A stretch of DNA of 64,000 bases. Origin: Riptortus pedestris. Its lineage: Eukaryota; Arthropoda; Insecta; Hemiptera; Alydidae. Both the position numbers and the translations under genes were made by a program. This document shows, in pieces, positions 12,410 to 22,727 of the stretch. Each line of letters begins with the position of its first letter. Position 1 is the stretch's first letter. The stretch is taken from NCBI GenBank assembly GCA_019009955.1, contig CM032233.1:82202001-82266000 (forward strand), written 5' to 3'. Under the pieces are notes generated by a model, which was not told the origin of the DNA, did not search any database, and was given only the letters and a program-made list of their open reading frames with translations.

Positions 12410-13045
12410 TAGTAACAGAAATATTTCGAATATTCCAAACAATATTTGGTATTTAAGCTTCGAATAATGCGGTTTATTACATAGCCGAGTATTGCTAATG
12501 TAACATGATTAGAAGTGGGGGTTTGCTGAAGGCTGGAAACTGAAAATTGCAAATATCTCGGTTAACATTCAAGAAAGGGAATAAATGTATATGACAACAT
12601 TTATAGTAAATTTAATGTGCAATATGATTGATTTTATACACTTGTTCTATCCAATGGATAGTAACGGAGATATTTCGAATTATAAAAATGCTTCCTCCTA
12701 AATCCCACATCCCACTGGTGTAATATCAACCATTAACGAACATGATCTTCCATTTTACATAAAACAATTAAATATCCTGTTTGGGTATCGTAAAAAAAAA
12801 AAAATTGCGATCGCTTGAGCGTTAACAGACAAATTTTCGTTAACCCCATGGTAGGATCTGGGTAGGATTTGAAAAAAATCCTGAAAGAGTTTAGAGGGGG
12901 AATTTAGAACATTCGAAATATCTTCCTTATTATGCGTTGGATATAGAAGTTGAATAAAACCCGTGATATTGCGCGTTAAATGTTGCATGCATGTTGTATA
13001 TGCTTTTTCAATATCTTGATGGTATAATATACCAAGATATTTGCA
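12410..13045. mobile_element. Rearranged HINE fragments
   Basis: At 12410-12835 the sequence is minus-orientation HINE (internal modules up to CGTTAACAGACAAAT). From ~12860 it switches to plus-orientation module sequence and ends at a fresh left terminus at 13046. The junctions are irregular. Confidence 0.6.
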
Positions 13046-13606
13046 TTTTAGCAGATTTCCCTTAAAACGCGATTTTCGAAAAATGTCTTCAAAGGTCCAT
13101 CGATCCTACCCAGGAGATGACGAAAATGAGGTCCTGAGGTCCGTTCAAAATTATATATATATGTCTGTTAACGCTCTAGCGGTCGCAATTTTTGTTTATT
13201 CGTAACAATACTTGATGTTTAAACGATTTATGTAAAAAGACAGATCAAGTTCATTAATGCCTAAAACCGGACCAGTGGGAGGGGGGGGGGTTAGAGGGGA
13301 GGATTTTCTAAAATGCGAAATATCTGCATTACTATACGTCGTATTTAAAACTTGTATAGACTAAATCTTATTGCGAATTAAATTTACTATAAATATTGTT
13401 ATATACATTTACTCTCTTTCTTGAATATTAACTGAGATAATTGCATTTTTATTAAATGTGGGTGGATAACGGACGAGTGTGTTTCCCGCCGAAAGCTAGT
13501 ACGGCAGTTTTCGTAACTGTCCCACTCTCTTGAAATTTCTCTATTGTAAAACTTCACGTGGGAAATCTCCTTAGTTTACGCAGCCCCTGCGTGACGGACG
13601 TTTTTG
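13046..13606 (+). mobile_element. HINE, compact complete copy (~560 bp)
   Basis: Both ends are intact: TTTTAGCAGATTTCCC at 13046, and CACGTGGGAAATCT plus a perfect ACGCAG-CCC-CTGCGT hairpin and GACGGACG-TTTTT at the right. The (TA)n is only a few units at ~13152. The right arm is the shorter variant that carries a GCCGAAAGC/CGTTTTCGTAAC block at 13485-13520. Confidence 0.85.
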
Positions 13607-13832
13607 AGTTTCCAGCCTTCAGTGAACCCTCAATCTTATATCATATTATCAATGAGCTGCTATACAATGCAATGAACCACTTTATTCGAAGCTTAAATAC
13701 TAAATGTTGTCTCCATTCTATTTTTACTGCATGAGAAACATGCAAATACGTAGTATGATGTGTTCATTAATTATGATTTTCCTGTCTTGACTCGAATTAG
13801 TTTATTGGATGTATTCTATACTCGATATTTAA
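13607..13832 (+). mobile_element. HINE internal fragment
   Basis: Middle portion only: CAGCCTTCAGTGAACCC, the inverted ATATCATATT..GAGCTGCTAT region, and the start of module 2 (ACTCGATATTTAA) at ~13820. It directly abuts the Penelope coding relic. Confidence 0.65.
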
Positions 13833-14085
13833 CTTCATCAAATTGCATGTGATGGATAGTTTGCCAAAAGTGTTCTGCTATTGCTGAGTGTTCGGTCCTA
13901 AATGCTTTCTCCCTTTTGACATTTTCTCGGACCGTGGTGCTGATTAACCAGCCTGTTTGACAGATGTATTCCAAGCCACAAGAACAAGGTGTGCTGTACT
14001 CCCCCTGGCACTTAGGTGTATACTTGATCCTTCATACTCGGTATCATGTGACCAATGTTTCTGCGTTTTTGCAAGAAAAGATCTC
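13833..14085 (-). pseudogene. Penelope-like element: GIY-YIG endonuclease core
   Basis: The minus-strand frame reads KYTPKCQGEYSTPCSCG, then LEYICQTGW, then HSAIAEHFW and HHMQFD near 13840. This matches the layout of the GIY-YIG endonuclease of Penelope-like retroelements: GxYxIPCxCG, then YIGxTG, then the SAxAEHxW helix. In place of the usual YIGQTG it has YICQTGW, a substitution at a normally conserved Gly. A TGA lies a few codons upstream, so it is a dead fragment. Only the endonuclease part survives; the reverse transcriptase is absent. Confidence 0.8.
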
Positions 14086-14090
14086 AAGTG

Positions 14091-14431
14091 TAAAAGCCCG
14101 CCGCGCAGGGGCTGCAAAAACTAAATTGATTTCCCACGTTCTGATATAAAACACACACGTCTGAGTAGGACGGGGGGGGGGTTACTCAAAGGTCTAAAAA
14201 TATAAAACCCAAATATATTGGTTAATGTTCATGATACAGAAAATAAATATAGAACAACATTTAAAGATCATGTAATTTTCAATAAGATTGATTCAATACT
14301 GTTTTTCGATCCGACGTATAGTAATTTCGAAATCCCCTCAAAACGAACATGATCTTTCTTTTTACATATAACGATTAATTATCAAGTTTGGTAATGATCA
14401 GACTAAAAATGGCGGCTGCTAGAGCGTTAAA

Positions 14432-14486
<55 letters not shown>
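14091..14486 (-). mobile_element. HINE copy ending in the (TA)n core
   Basis: It opens at the right terminus (hairpin CGCAG/CTGC, mutated), passes module 1 and reaches (TA)n at 14433-14486, where it stops. A (GA)n tract at 14487-14511 and unrelated DNA follow instead of the left arm. Confidence 0.75.
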
Positions 14487-14511
<25 letters not shown>

Positions 14512-15580
14512 GGTGCCCTCCCATGAAAGCCCCCCCCCCGTATAATCGCCAATTGTATTAATAAAGGGCTGAGACTTGGTGTACAATAATTATGATCCTT
14601 GAATTATCTTTTCAGGACATATTCAACCATGTAACCTTCTCCAGTATTTTTCCAGCTACCATAATTTTAGAATTTCCAATGGAATGCCATACTTTTTATG
14701 GCGGATTCTTGTTGAAATTAAAATTCTAAAACGAGTTCATGTCGGCGAATATTTCAAATTGAGTTATCCTTTAACCGTAAAATGCACAAATCTTTATTTC
14801 ACATTTTATTGAAAAATGCTGCGACATAAAAGTTGTAGCCAACAACATTATTTTTGAAATTATCGTTAAAGGTATAACAGAAAAAAAAATACGAAAATCT
14901 TAAGAAGCATGGTATAAATTTTGCATTTGGCACGGAATACTTTCTAAAAATATACCAAGGGGCAAATATAACCTTAAATATTCCATTTACTTCTTAGGCA
15001 GCTTAAAAGAAAAATGGGGTATATCGATCAAATTCATCCTTGAACCAACAAAATAAAGAAAGGAAAATATTTTTGATAGCAATATGCTTCTAATAATATC
15101 TCTGAGATTTTCCAAGAAAATATGTATCCAATATAATATGGTGATGCAGGGAGTTAGGGGGAGGAGGCAAGGATAAGTTAACTTCACCAGCCCTTATACA
15201 TATCAGTTATTATGGAATTCGTAAATTTAAATACGTTTATTTACAAGCCTTCCCAACGAATACTGTCTTCGACATACTAATATTAAGGGGTTTACGGCCT
15301 ACGCCCCCAAGCCCCATACATTCAGTCACTCATGGGAATGAATAGTGAGAGAAATCTTGCACAAGTTATGATGAAATATCATGAAGGTACGAATACAAGA
15401 TGAATTTCTTGATTTTAGTCAATACGTTACCTGGATGGAGAGACACAAATCAGACAAGATATGGGAATAATGTTACAAACACCACAGGCATCAAAGAAAA
15501 AAGTTCGTCTGGGTGATCTGAGCAGATTATCTACTATTGATCTCATCTCACCATATATTCTCTATTTCTTGGTAAAAATC
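14512..15580. other. Unassigned sequence
   Basis: A C-run at ~14531 and AT-rich DNA, with no coding signal or shared repeat recognised. Confidence 0.45.
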
Positions 15581-15946
15581 CGATGAATAGAAGTGGGAGT
15601 TTACTGAAGGCTGAAAACAAGAAAGTACGACTAACTCACTTAATATTTTATTTACGAGAATATGTATCAACAAACATTTGTAGAGAATCGATAGTTAAAC
15701 AAGATTGGTTCAATTTTTCTATCCCCCACTCTAAACCCCTCCTATTCTGAGTCCGACTTCAGCCATTATATTTGTTGTTGTTGTTGTGTTGAATATAAAG
15801 GTTAATACCGAGTACAGTATAGATCAAAAAACATTTTCATGTAATGAACGTTAAATATTAATTAATGATTTCATCGGTTAACGTATCTCCCACACTAATA
15901 GTTCAATGAAAATAATATTTGGTATTTGAGTAACGAATACAGTGGA

Positions 15947-15981
<35 letters not shown>
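15581..15981 (-). mobile_element. HINE internal fragment with (AT)n
   Basis: Module 2-like sequence in reverse orientation (AGAAGTGGGAGTTTACTGAAGG, a CCCACTCTAAACCCC tract, then AATATTTGGTATTTGAG) ends in an (AT)n tract at 15949-15981. Both termini are missing. Confidence 0.6.
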
Positions 15982-15984
<3 letters not shown>

Positions 15985-16249
15985 TATTGCTTACAAGGAT
16001 TTTCCTTATAGCAAGAGAGTATAATGAGGTTAGTTTTCTATGTTAGTAGCTTATATATATACATTTTTTTACAAACTAGAATTGAGTATAACTGACTAGA
16101 ATTTACATTAACATTTCTAGAAAAATCTAAACTCTTCTCTTACTAAATCTAAACTAAAAATCTTACCTAATATTAAAACATTATATTTTCAACATAAAAG
16201 TTTTATTAAACTTATCATTGTCTTAATCCCTGTTCTTACTAAAACTTAG

Positions 16250-17128
16250 GTATAACAGTACTAAATAAAAAAAACAATTAAGAGAAGAAGAGGTGAAATT
16301 TGACAATGTTAACTCAGATAAGATTCGTGAAGTTTGAAACTATTTCTTAAATATTTAAAAATGCTAATATATACTTCTCTAGTTGCACTATTTAGAATAT
16401 TATGAAGTTGTGAATTATCAGCTGGCTGTTTGATGAATGGTAAATACTGTTCTCTGAAAGGGGAGTAAACAGGGAAATGAAGCATTATATGATAAATGTC
16501 CTCATTCATATTTAAATTATACACTGTTCCATTTTTTGGGGGTTAATATTATAGTATACATTCTTCATTGAAAACGTTATACAATAGTTGCTTGACGTTC
16601 TTAGCTGTGCAATGGTTTTTACAATTTGGAATGGCAAACCAATAGTTAGAAATTCCTGAGGTGTACCGGGAGTTGAGAAAACTGCCTCTTGTAACGGACT
16701 ATAATTTGAAATTTGTAGTTTTTCGAGGTCTATAAAAAGTAATTTACTTTGATATGCTTCTACTATCGAGCTAATGTGTAATTTAATTAAGTTTTTGTCT
16801 TGAGTAAGCCAGATGCCAATGAAATTTAAAGAGTTTAGTAGGTTTTTAATTTGAGTCACCCAATTAATTCTGATAATATTTGTGGGACTCTGATCTAATA
16901 ATAGGAGCCTATTAAAGGATCCTAGGGAATATTTCTCTGCCCATTAATAATATTTTACACAACCACTGAAGGGTTTACTTCATAATATAAGTTGACACAA
17001 AATCAGAGCCTGTTTCTAGTCTAATGATGTAGTTAGGTGTGTTTCTAATAAGCTGAAATAAATGTTTGTAAAAGTTGTTTGTTGTTGATCTCCATATACC
17101 AATATCGACCTAGCTGTAGAATTCAATA
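16250..17128 (-). pseudogene. LINE relic: C-terminal region of the polyprotein
   Basis: From ~17110 downward on the minus strand the readable frame gives VDIGIWRSTTNNFYKHLFQ, TPNYIIRLETGSDF and TLQWLCKILL. It continues with WAEKYSLGSFNRLLLLDQS, NWVTQIKNLL and finally LNMNEDIYHIMLHFPVYSPF with a tail reaching ~16309. The end corresponds to the CxxCN..E..xH......CPVY knuckle of insect-type LINE C termini, here with its cysteines mutated. At least one stop (after STYIMK) and one frameshift near 16515 are visible. It is about 800 bp, 5'-truncated, with an AT-rich 3' flank. Confidence 0.75.
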
Positions 17129-17990
17129 ATATATATATTCGGCTGTCCTAATTTTTCTTTTATCGTTACCAAATTCGATATATAAGCATTTCACGCCAAA
17201 TAAAATATCGAGTTCCTTAACTACAAAATCGGACAGTGGGAAGGGGGGGGGGCTTAAAGGTGGAGAACTTCGACTATTCGGAAATATCTCCGTTACTATA
17301 CGTTGGATCGAAAAATTGTATAGAACCAATCATATTGTAAATGTAATTTTCTATAAATGCTGTTATATACATATTTTCTCTAAATAAATATATCATAGAT
17401 GTAGGCACCTACTAATACAATATATAGCATAAGAATTATTAAGGGATGTGTTAAATTAATGTTATTAATAATTTTTATATTTTTTTAAAAGGGATTGCTC
17501 CTGAAGAGGTGGCAAATAAGCCACGAAACACGTAAGGCAGGTTCAATAAAGTTTGCACCGAAAAAAAAATGTTCTTAATTGGAAACCCTTGCCAGCAAAT
17601 TTGAAGAATATATAAATAATATTGGGTCCAGAATAAGAAGAATTTTCTCAAATATAAATATTAGCCGAGATAATTAAATATTTCTGTTTTCAGCCTACAG
17701 TAAACCTCCACTCCTACGAATGTCATATTAACAATAAGCTGTTATATCATGAACCACTTTATTCTTAGCTTAAATACCAAATATTGTTTTCATTGAACTT
17801 TTACTGTGTGCGGTACTAGCAAATACGTTGTCAGATTTTACGTTCTTACGTTGAAAATGTTCATTTGTTTTATATCACACTCGATATTTAATTGTTTCAT
17901 TAAACACTAAATGTAATATTACTTAATTGCTTAAATGGATCCCGTATTAAGGGGAAAAATTCAAAATATCTCCATTAAGATGAGTCGCAT
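17129..17990 (+). mobile_element. HINE copy interrupted by a Penelope-type insertion
   Basis: HINE module 1 (CAAATTCGATATATAAGC onward) runs to 17391, is broken by the element at 17393-17640, and resumes at 17641 with AATATTAGCCGAG. It then runs into module 2 (CACTCGATATTTAATTG near 17878) and ends at ATATCTCCATTAAGATG. The left arm and right terminus are missing here. Confidence 0.75.
17393..17640 (+). mobile_element. Penelope-like terminal segment (type B), inserted in HINE
   Basis: It runs from GATGTAGGCACCTACTAATA to GGTCCAGAATAAGAAG. It carries CTGAAGA (17501), a perfect stem GTGGC/GCCAC around AAATAA (17509-17524) and GAAAC (17525), then AATAAAGTTTGCACCG. Similar blocks occur at 22060-22305 and 22610-22730. 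The insertion is flanked by imperfect direct copies of ATTTTCTC(T)AAATA (17373 and 17642), the host HINE sequence being otherwise continuous. This length of duplication suits a Penelope-type insertion. Confidence 0.75.
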
Positions 17991-18268
17991 ATTTAACGCT
18001 TTTCCATTATATACAACATTCTCTCAATAATGAGCATTAAAGTGCGCTCGTGAACTGTTAGTGGTAGAAACCAATATGCCATAGGACCTAGGGTAAGACG
18101 ATGAACGTAAAATGGGCATTATGGAATGAGTTGAGGTGAAACAACAAAAATGCTACGATATACAAAATGAACTCATAAACTGAAGAAAACTCTATCATTG
18201 TCTCTGAAGGTCCATGTGGGTTTTCATTGTAGACAACTTGAAAAACTCACAATGGTGAGATTGTTAAA
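17991..18268 (+). repeat. Local direct repeat D, copy 1
   Basis: About 280 bp, roughly 90% identical by eye to 20350-20632 in the same orientation. Shared landmarks are ATTATATACAACA, AAAGTGCGCTCGTGA, ATAGGACCTAGGGTAAGACG and GAGATTGTTAAA. It shows no coding frame and no terminal inverted repeats that I can see. Confidence 0.85.
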
Positions 18269-18317
18269 CGAAGGAGCCTGTGGTCCAAATGCCTAACAAA
18301 CAACGTTTAGTAGGGAA

Positions 18318-18646
18318 CAGTGGCGGCTCGTAGCTAAAATTAGTGGGGGTGCTGCTCCAGAAAAGGGTCGGCACTGCGGGGACGACAGTGCTCTCTCTCC
18401 CTTGCAACCTCGCCTGGAGCTTCCTGTGTGACAACAGTCAAACACCTTGCCTCTAGAACCTGGAAGCGCACTGTTCCATGGAAAGAATTTGTATCTTTTT
18501 TCATAAACTGGGGGATGGTTAGTGCATTAACCTTAAGGATTATAAATTATACAAGTATAAAGAAAGAATTAAAGAAAAAGGCTCATTATATTTAATGTTA
18601 TAGATAATATAAAGTGGAAATTGTGGGTGCTGCAGTTCCGCCACTG
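18318..18646 (+). mobile_element. hAT-type MITE, 329 bp
   Basis: The ends are CAGTGGCGG... and ...CCGCCACTG, an inverted terminal repeat of nine bases. They are flanked by GTAGGGAA (18310-18317) and GTAGGCAA (18647-18654), an 8-bp duplication with one mismatch. CAG-type ends plus an 8-bp target duplication are the hallmark of hAT elements. There is no open frame, so it is non-autonomous. GGTGCTGC/GCAGCACC-like subterminal motifs occur near both ends. Confidence 0.85.
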
Positions 18647-18697
18647 GTAGGCAAGGAACTCTGAATATCACAATAACTCAATTTTCGCTGCAGTAAG

Positions 18698-18917
18698 AGG
18701 GCTGAGATAGAATATCTCCATTACGATGAGTCGAATCGAAAAATTTTATAGGACAAGTCTTGATAAGCTATCGGTGTTCTACAATTGCTGCTGCTCTATA
18801 CATTTTCCCTTAGCTCAATAATTAATCAAGGTCTTAGTACATTCTTGTTTTTTAGTGTTTAACACCAGGACTTGGGAAATCTGCTTATTATACGCAGCCC
18901 CTGGGTGACGGACTTTT
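18698..18917 (+). mobile_element. HINE right end (module 2 and terminus)
   Basis: It starts in module 2 (AATATCTCCATTACGATGAG), passes GATAAGCTATCGGTG and ends with TTGGGAAATCTGCTTA, hairpin ACGCAG/CTGGGT and GACGGACTTTT. Its start overlaps by ~24 bp the point where the 17129-17990 copy stops, so the two may be halves of one element split by later DNA. Confidence 0.7.
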
Positions 18918-19784
18918 ATGAACTTCTATCCTATTTAGTGACTAGAAGGTTTAGTTGTGAGTAGAGGAATTGGTAGAGGTGTTGGAAAGGTTGGTGGGGT
19001 AGAAGGAGCCGGTACCCAGTTTCCCACGTCATAAGTTACTCTAACACCCACGCCCCTCAACCTTTATCTTCAATTACGCAGGGCTCCCAGTCTCAGCCTT
19101 TCTACTAAATTCCTCTTATTAAGTTTTAATGTAACTCAAAATAATGCTCGCTTTCTCTCTTTACACGCCACATAAATAAGAATAGGATCCAATATCATGT
19201 ATGAAGAAATACAATACTTGTATTAGAACGGTGTTATATCGTGTAAAAGAAAAACGGCACGCACGTTTCCTTCTATTACACTACCTTCATTCTGATTTCC
19301 TAACAAGAATTCTCTCAAAAGTTCGTGACCAACTTGGCTGGGCCACCCAATATTAATTTTCTTTAACGGAAGAAATATAACTTTGTTTATTCATTGAAAA
19401 TATTATATTTTCCATTTATTATTAAAACCGTGCTATCATTCGGGATAACGTGTTATGAATGTTTTAATACATGAAGTATCTAAATGTTATGCTGATGATT
19501 GTATATTGAGCCATGTTCTTCTATATTACGAAGTTGGAGAGCGACTAGTAGTACTAACTAGTGAACGTCTGATATAAAATTTAATCATTTCAGATTTCAT
19601 TTAGAATTCATTTATCAATCATTCATTTCATGTTTACAATATATATATTTGCAATTACCCACTGCCTCTTTTTCACAATCATACTTGACTCAGCGAGGTA
19701 CAGGAATATAAGATAATGTATTCAAACTAGTATTCTGTGACAACGAATACTAATACTTTAATTATTCGATGCTCGGATACTTTG
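18918..19784. other. Unassigned sequence
   Basis: A GGTAGAGG-rich patch (18960-19010) lies next to AT-rich DNA. No gene is supported. Confidence 0.45.
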
Positions 19785-20318
19785 AAAAAGTCGGTTAACT
19801 AAGCAGATTTCCCACTTGCACCGTGTATTTGCATTTAGCTCAAAAAGTAAAATTTCAATGAAAATAATATTAAGTATTTAAGCTTCAAATAAAGTGTTTG
19901 ATGATATAAGAGCTTATTGTTAATATGATATACGTAGGAGTGAAGTTTTACTGAAGGCTGAAATCTAAAAAAAGTGCAAATTTCTCTGTTAATAATCAAC
20001 ATACTGAAAAAACATATATGACAAAATTCATTGTACATTACATTTGCAATAAGATTGATTCTATATAATAACGGAGATATTTTAATTTTTCGAAATCCCC
20101 CTTCCCTAAACCCCTCCTCCCACTAATCCGATTTCAGCCATTATTGAACTTTCTTCAAAAATTCCGACAGGCAGAGTGTTAACATTTAAGTATGCAGTTT
20201 AGAACAAACCACATTTTTGTCATCTCCTGGGTTGGATTGACATTTGAGGAAATTTTTCGAAATTCCCGTATGAGTATAACCTCAATAGCTGATTTCCCTT
20301 AAGGGAAATCTTCTAAAA
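19785..20318 (-). mobile_element. HINE, nearly complete compact copy
   Basis: The left end is at 20318 with a perfect 20-bp palindrome GATTTCCCTTAAGGGAAATC at 20291-20310. The right end is at 19785, where AAAAAGTC runs straight into TAACTAAGCAGATTTCCC, so the terminal hairpin has been lost. The (TA)n core is replaced by a short TTTAAGTATGCAG stretch. Confidence 0.8.
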
Positions 20319-20349
20319 TATTGGATCTTATCATACAATTTATTGTATT

Positions 20350-20632
20350 GATTTAACGCATATGCATTATATACAACACTCTCTCAATAATATTGAGCAT
20401 TAAAGTGCGCTCGTGAGCTGTTAGTGCTAGAAACAAATACACCATAGGACCTAGGGTAAGACGATGAAAGTAAAATGGACATTATGGAATGAGATGAGGT
20501 GAAACATTATAAAAATGCAAGATATACAAAATGAACTCATAAACTGATGAAAACTCGATCATTGTCTCTGAAGGACCTTGTCGGTTTTTCTTGTTGACAA
20601 CTTGAAAATGTCACAGTGGGGAGATTGTTAAA
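20350..20632 (+). repeat. Local direct repeat D, copy 2
   Basis: Partner of 17991-18268, with several substitutions and small indels. The repeat starts ATTTAACGC in both copies and ends GAGATTGTTAAA. Copy 2 sits just beyond a HINE left end, copy 1 just beyond HINE module 2. Confidence 0.85.
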
Positions 20633-21257
20633 TGCAGAAGAATAATTCTTTTCTAACTTCTTCAAGGTTCCGTCTAAAGTCCCCACGGTTTTGTAGTTAG
20701 ATTTCTAATGAAGGCAGGTAATTGGATGGTCATAGAGTGATAAAATGAGCAAAATAAAGACAGAAACAAAAGGGTTATATGTGGATGGAACAAAAGTCAG
20801 AGAAAAAACTAACAATGGAGGAAGTTACTCGGACGGGGTCCTAGGGAGAATGGATGGGTGGGGGTAAGGAGGAAAAATGTGTAATACGGTTAGCACTTTA
20901 GAATATTAGAGTTAGGGGCTGGGGATGAAATCCTGGCCGTTCCCCACTCGCCCTCACTCATTCCAACCCTATTGGCAAAGGGCACACAGCCAATCTCCCC
21001 ACCTCTCTCCCTCTCCTCTCTGTTTAGTTTTGTTTACATTTTTAACATTTACACGCACTAAATTCCACGAATTTAGTTGAACGTTTTCTGACGGGTTTTC
21101 ACTAGAAAAAGGAGCTTTGAGGTTGCTCATATGAAAAAATAACTCAAAAATTCCTTTATATTTTCGCCAATCATAGTAAATGAGTGGAAAAACCAACAAT
21201 TTTGATATAGAGATTGTATGCTTGCTCTCTATCGGCATTTCGAGATATTCCAAAGGA
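20633..21257. other. Unassigned sequence
   Basis: Contains a CTCTCCC-rich patch at ~20994-21022. A 94-codon minus-strand frame (20969-21253) shows no domain. Confidence 0.4.
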
Positions 21258-21445
21258 AACTCTATATTTAACCGCTTATCCTAAAAAAAAAGATGGAGTT
21301 CGTTAATGGCTAGAATCGACTACGAATGGGGGGGGGGTTAAATCGAAAATTCGATTTAGTAGATAAGAAAGTCCGTTATTGTGAGTCGGAACGAAGAATA
21401 TTATATAATCAATCTTGTTCCAAATTTAATTTACTTTTGAGAGAT
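21258..21445 (+). repeat. HINE-related segment Z, copy 1
   Basis: A diverged module (TATATTTAACCG, GATGGAGTTCGTTAATGGCTAG, a G-run, GTTATTGTGAGTCGGAACG, CAATCTTGTTCCAAATTTAA) leads directly into a HINE left terminus. The same segment with the same junction occurs at 27625-27809. Confidence 0.7.
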
Positions 21446-21573
21446 TTTTAGCAGATTCATCTTAAGGGGAATCAGCTACTGATGTTATACTCATGACGCC
21501 ATTTTCGAAAAATTTCTTAAAAACATTTTTCCTATCTCCTATCTAGGGGATGGCGAAAATGAGGCCCGTTTAA

Positions 21574-21629
<56 letters not shown>
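21446..21629 (+). mobile_element. HINE left arm up to its (TA)n
   Basis: TTTTAGCAGATTCATC with its partner palindrome half, the AAAATGAGGCCC block and (TA)n at 21578-21629. It is cut off there by the foldback element that follows. Confidence 0.8.
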
Positions 21630-21635
<6 letters not shown>

Positions 21636-22004
21636 CATACCTCTCGGTGGAGACCGTCGTCACTGGCTGATGGTTGAGTACCGCTGGCAAGCACTTTCGA
21701 TGAGATGGCATCATCTTCAAGCCTGTCTATAGTTGTACTGAGTTGGTTGCCCGTCAGTCAGTGGGTTTTATGCTCTGTGCACACACAACCCGTTGACAGA
21801 TCTGAGAGGTAAGTAAACAGATCTGGAATAAACATAAACAACTAATACGGTGAACAGAGCATAAAACCCACTGACTGACGGACAACTAACTCAGTACAAC
21901 TATTAACAGGCTTGAAGATGATGCCATCTAATCGAAAGCGCTTGCCAACGGTACTCAACCATCAGCCAGTGACGACGGTCTCCACCGAGAGGTATGACAA
22001 TAGT
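21630..22004. mobile_element. Foldback element A, copy 1 (Penelope-related)
   Basis: Two arms of about 150 bp (21630-21780 and 21852-22004) are near-perfect reverse complements around a ~70-bp loop. Each arm carries ATTGTCATACCTCTCGG, the CACTGGCTGATGGTTGAG block and TTGAAGATGATGCCATCT followed by CGAAAG, the layout of Penelope terminal repeats. A diverged second copy lies at 30230-30646. An extra 35 bp (TTTGCGGTTCTAACCC...) beyond the right arm also occurs, inverted, beyond the left arm of copy 2, so the repeat unit is longer than the arms. Confidence 0.8.
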
Positions 22005-22059
22005 ATTATTTATATTTGCGGTTCTAACCCTTTATTTGAATTATATATATATTCTTCTT

Positions 22060-22305
22060 ATTCTGGACCTATGTGTCTATCTATGTTTATATATTCTTCA
22101 TATTTTATGGCAAGGGTCACCAATAAAGAAACATTTATTTCGGTGCAAACTTTATTGAAACAGCCCTACATGTTTCTTGGCTTACTTGCCATCTCTTCAG
22201 GGGCTTTCCCTTTTCAAACAAAGAAAATATAAAAAATTAATTTAACAAAATCCTTAAAATTTCTAAATATTGTATTAATAGGTGCCTACATCAACATGTA
22301 TATTT
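22060..22305 (-). mobile_element. Penelope-like terminal segment, type B copy 2
   Basis: The reverse complement matches 17393-17640: GATGTAGGCACCTATTAATA, CTGAAGAGATGGCAAGTAAG, then GAAAC and AATAAAGTTTGCACCG, ending at GGTCCAGAATAAG. With copy 3 at 22610-22730 it forms an inverted pair separated by ~300 bp. Confidence 0.75.
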
Positions 22306-22609
22306 ATTAAATCTAATTATTGATTGCTCTTAACACTTCTGAAGTGCTCGTTTCGCTCTTACAATCGTTGGGACTGTCCTCACTGAGGAGGTAGTTGATA
22401 CTGAGGTTCCCGAGGTAGGTTAACTCAGCTCACTACTACTCAATTATTTTCACGCCAATCTTGAACTCGATTATTTCGAGTCATAGTTTAAAATCGATTA
22501 ATTTAAGATAAAATGTTATAGAATATATGATTGAGGTATTAATTTAATTGCTCTTTTTCTATTTTTTATTATGTGAATATTCTCTTTTATTTTTTGTTTA
22601 GTATTATTA

Positions 22610-22727
22610 TTTTTTTTTTGAAAAGGGATAGCTCCTGAAGAGGTGGCAAGAAAGCCACGAAATATGTAGGGCAGTTTCAATAAAGTTTGCACCGAAAAAA
22701 ATGTTTTTTTATTGGTAACCCTTGCCA

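Noticed and set aside
20969..21253. 94-codon minus-strand frame
   Set aside because: No motif, low-complexity CT-rich start region, no splice or promoter context.
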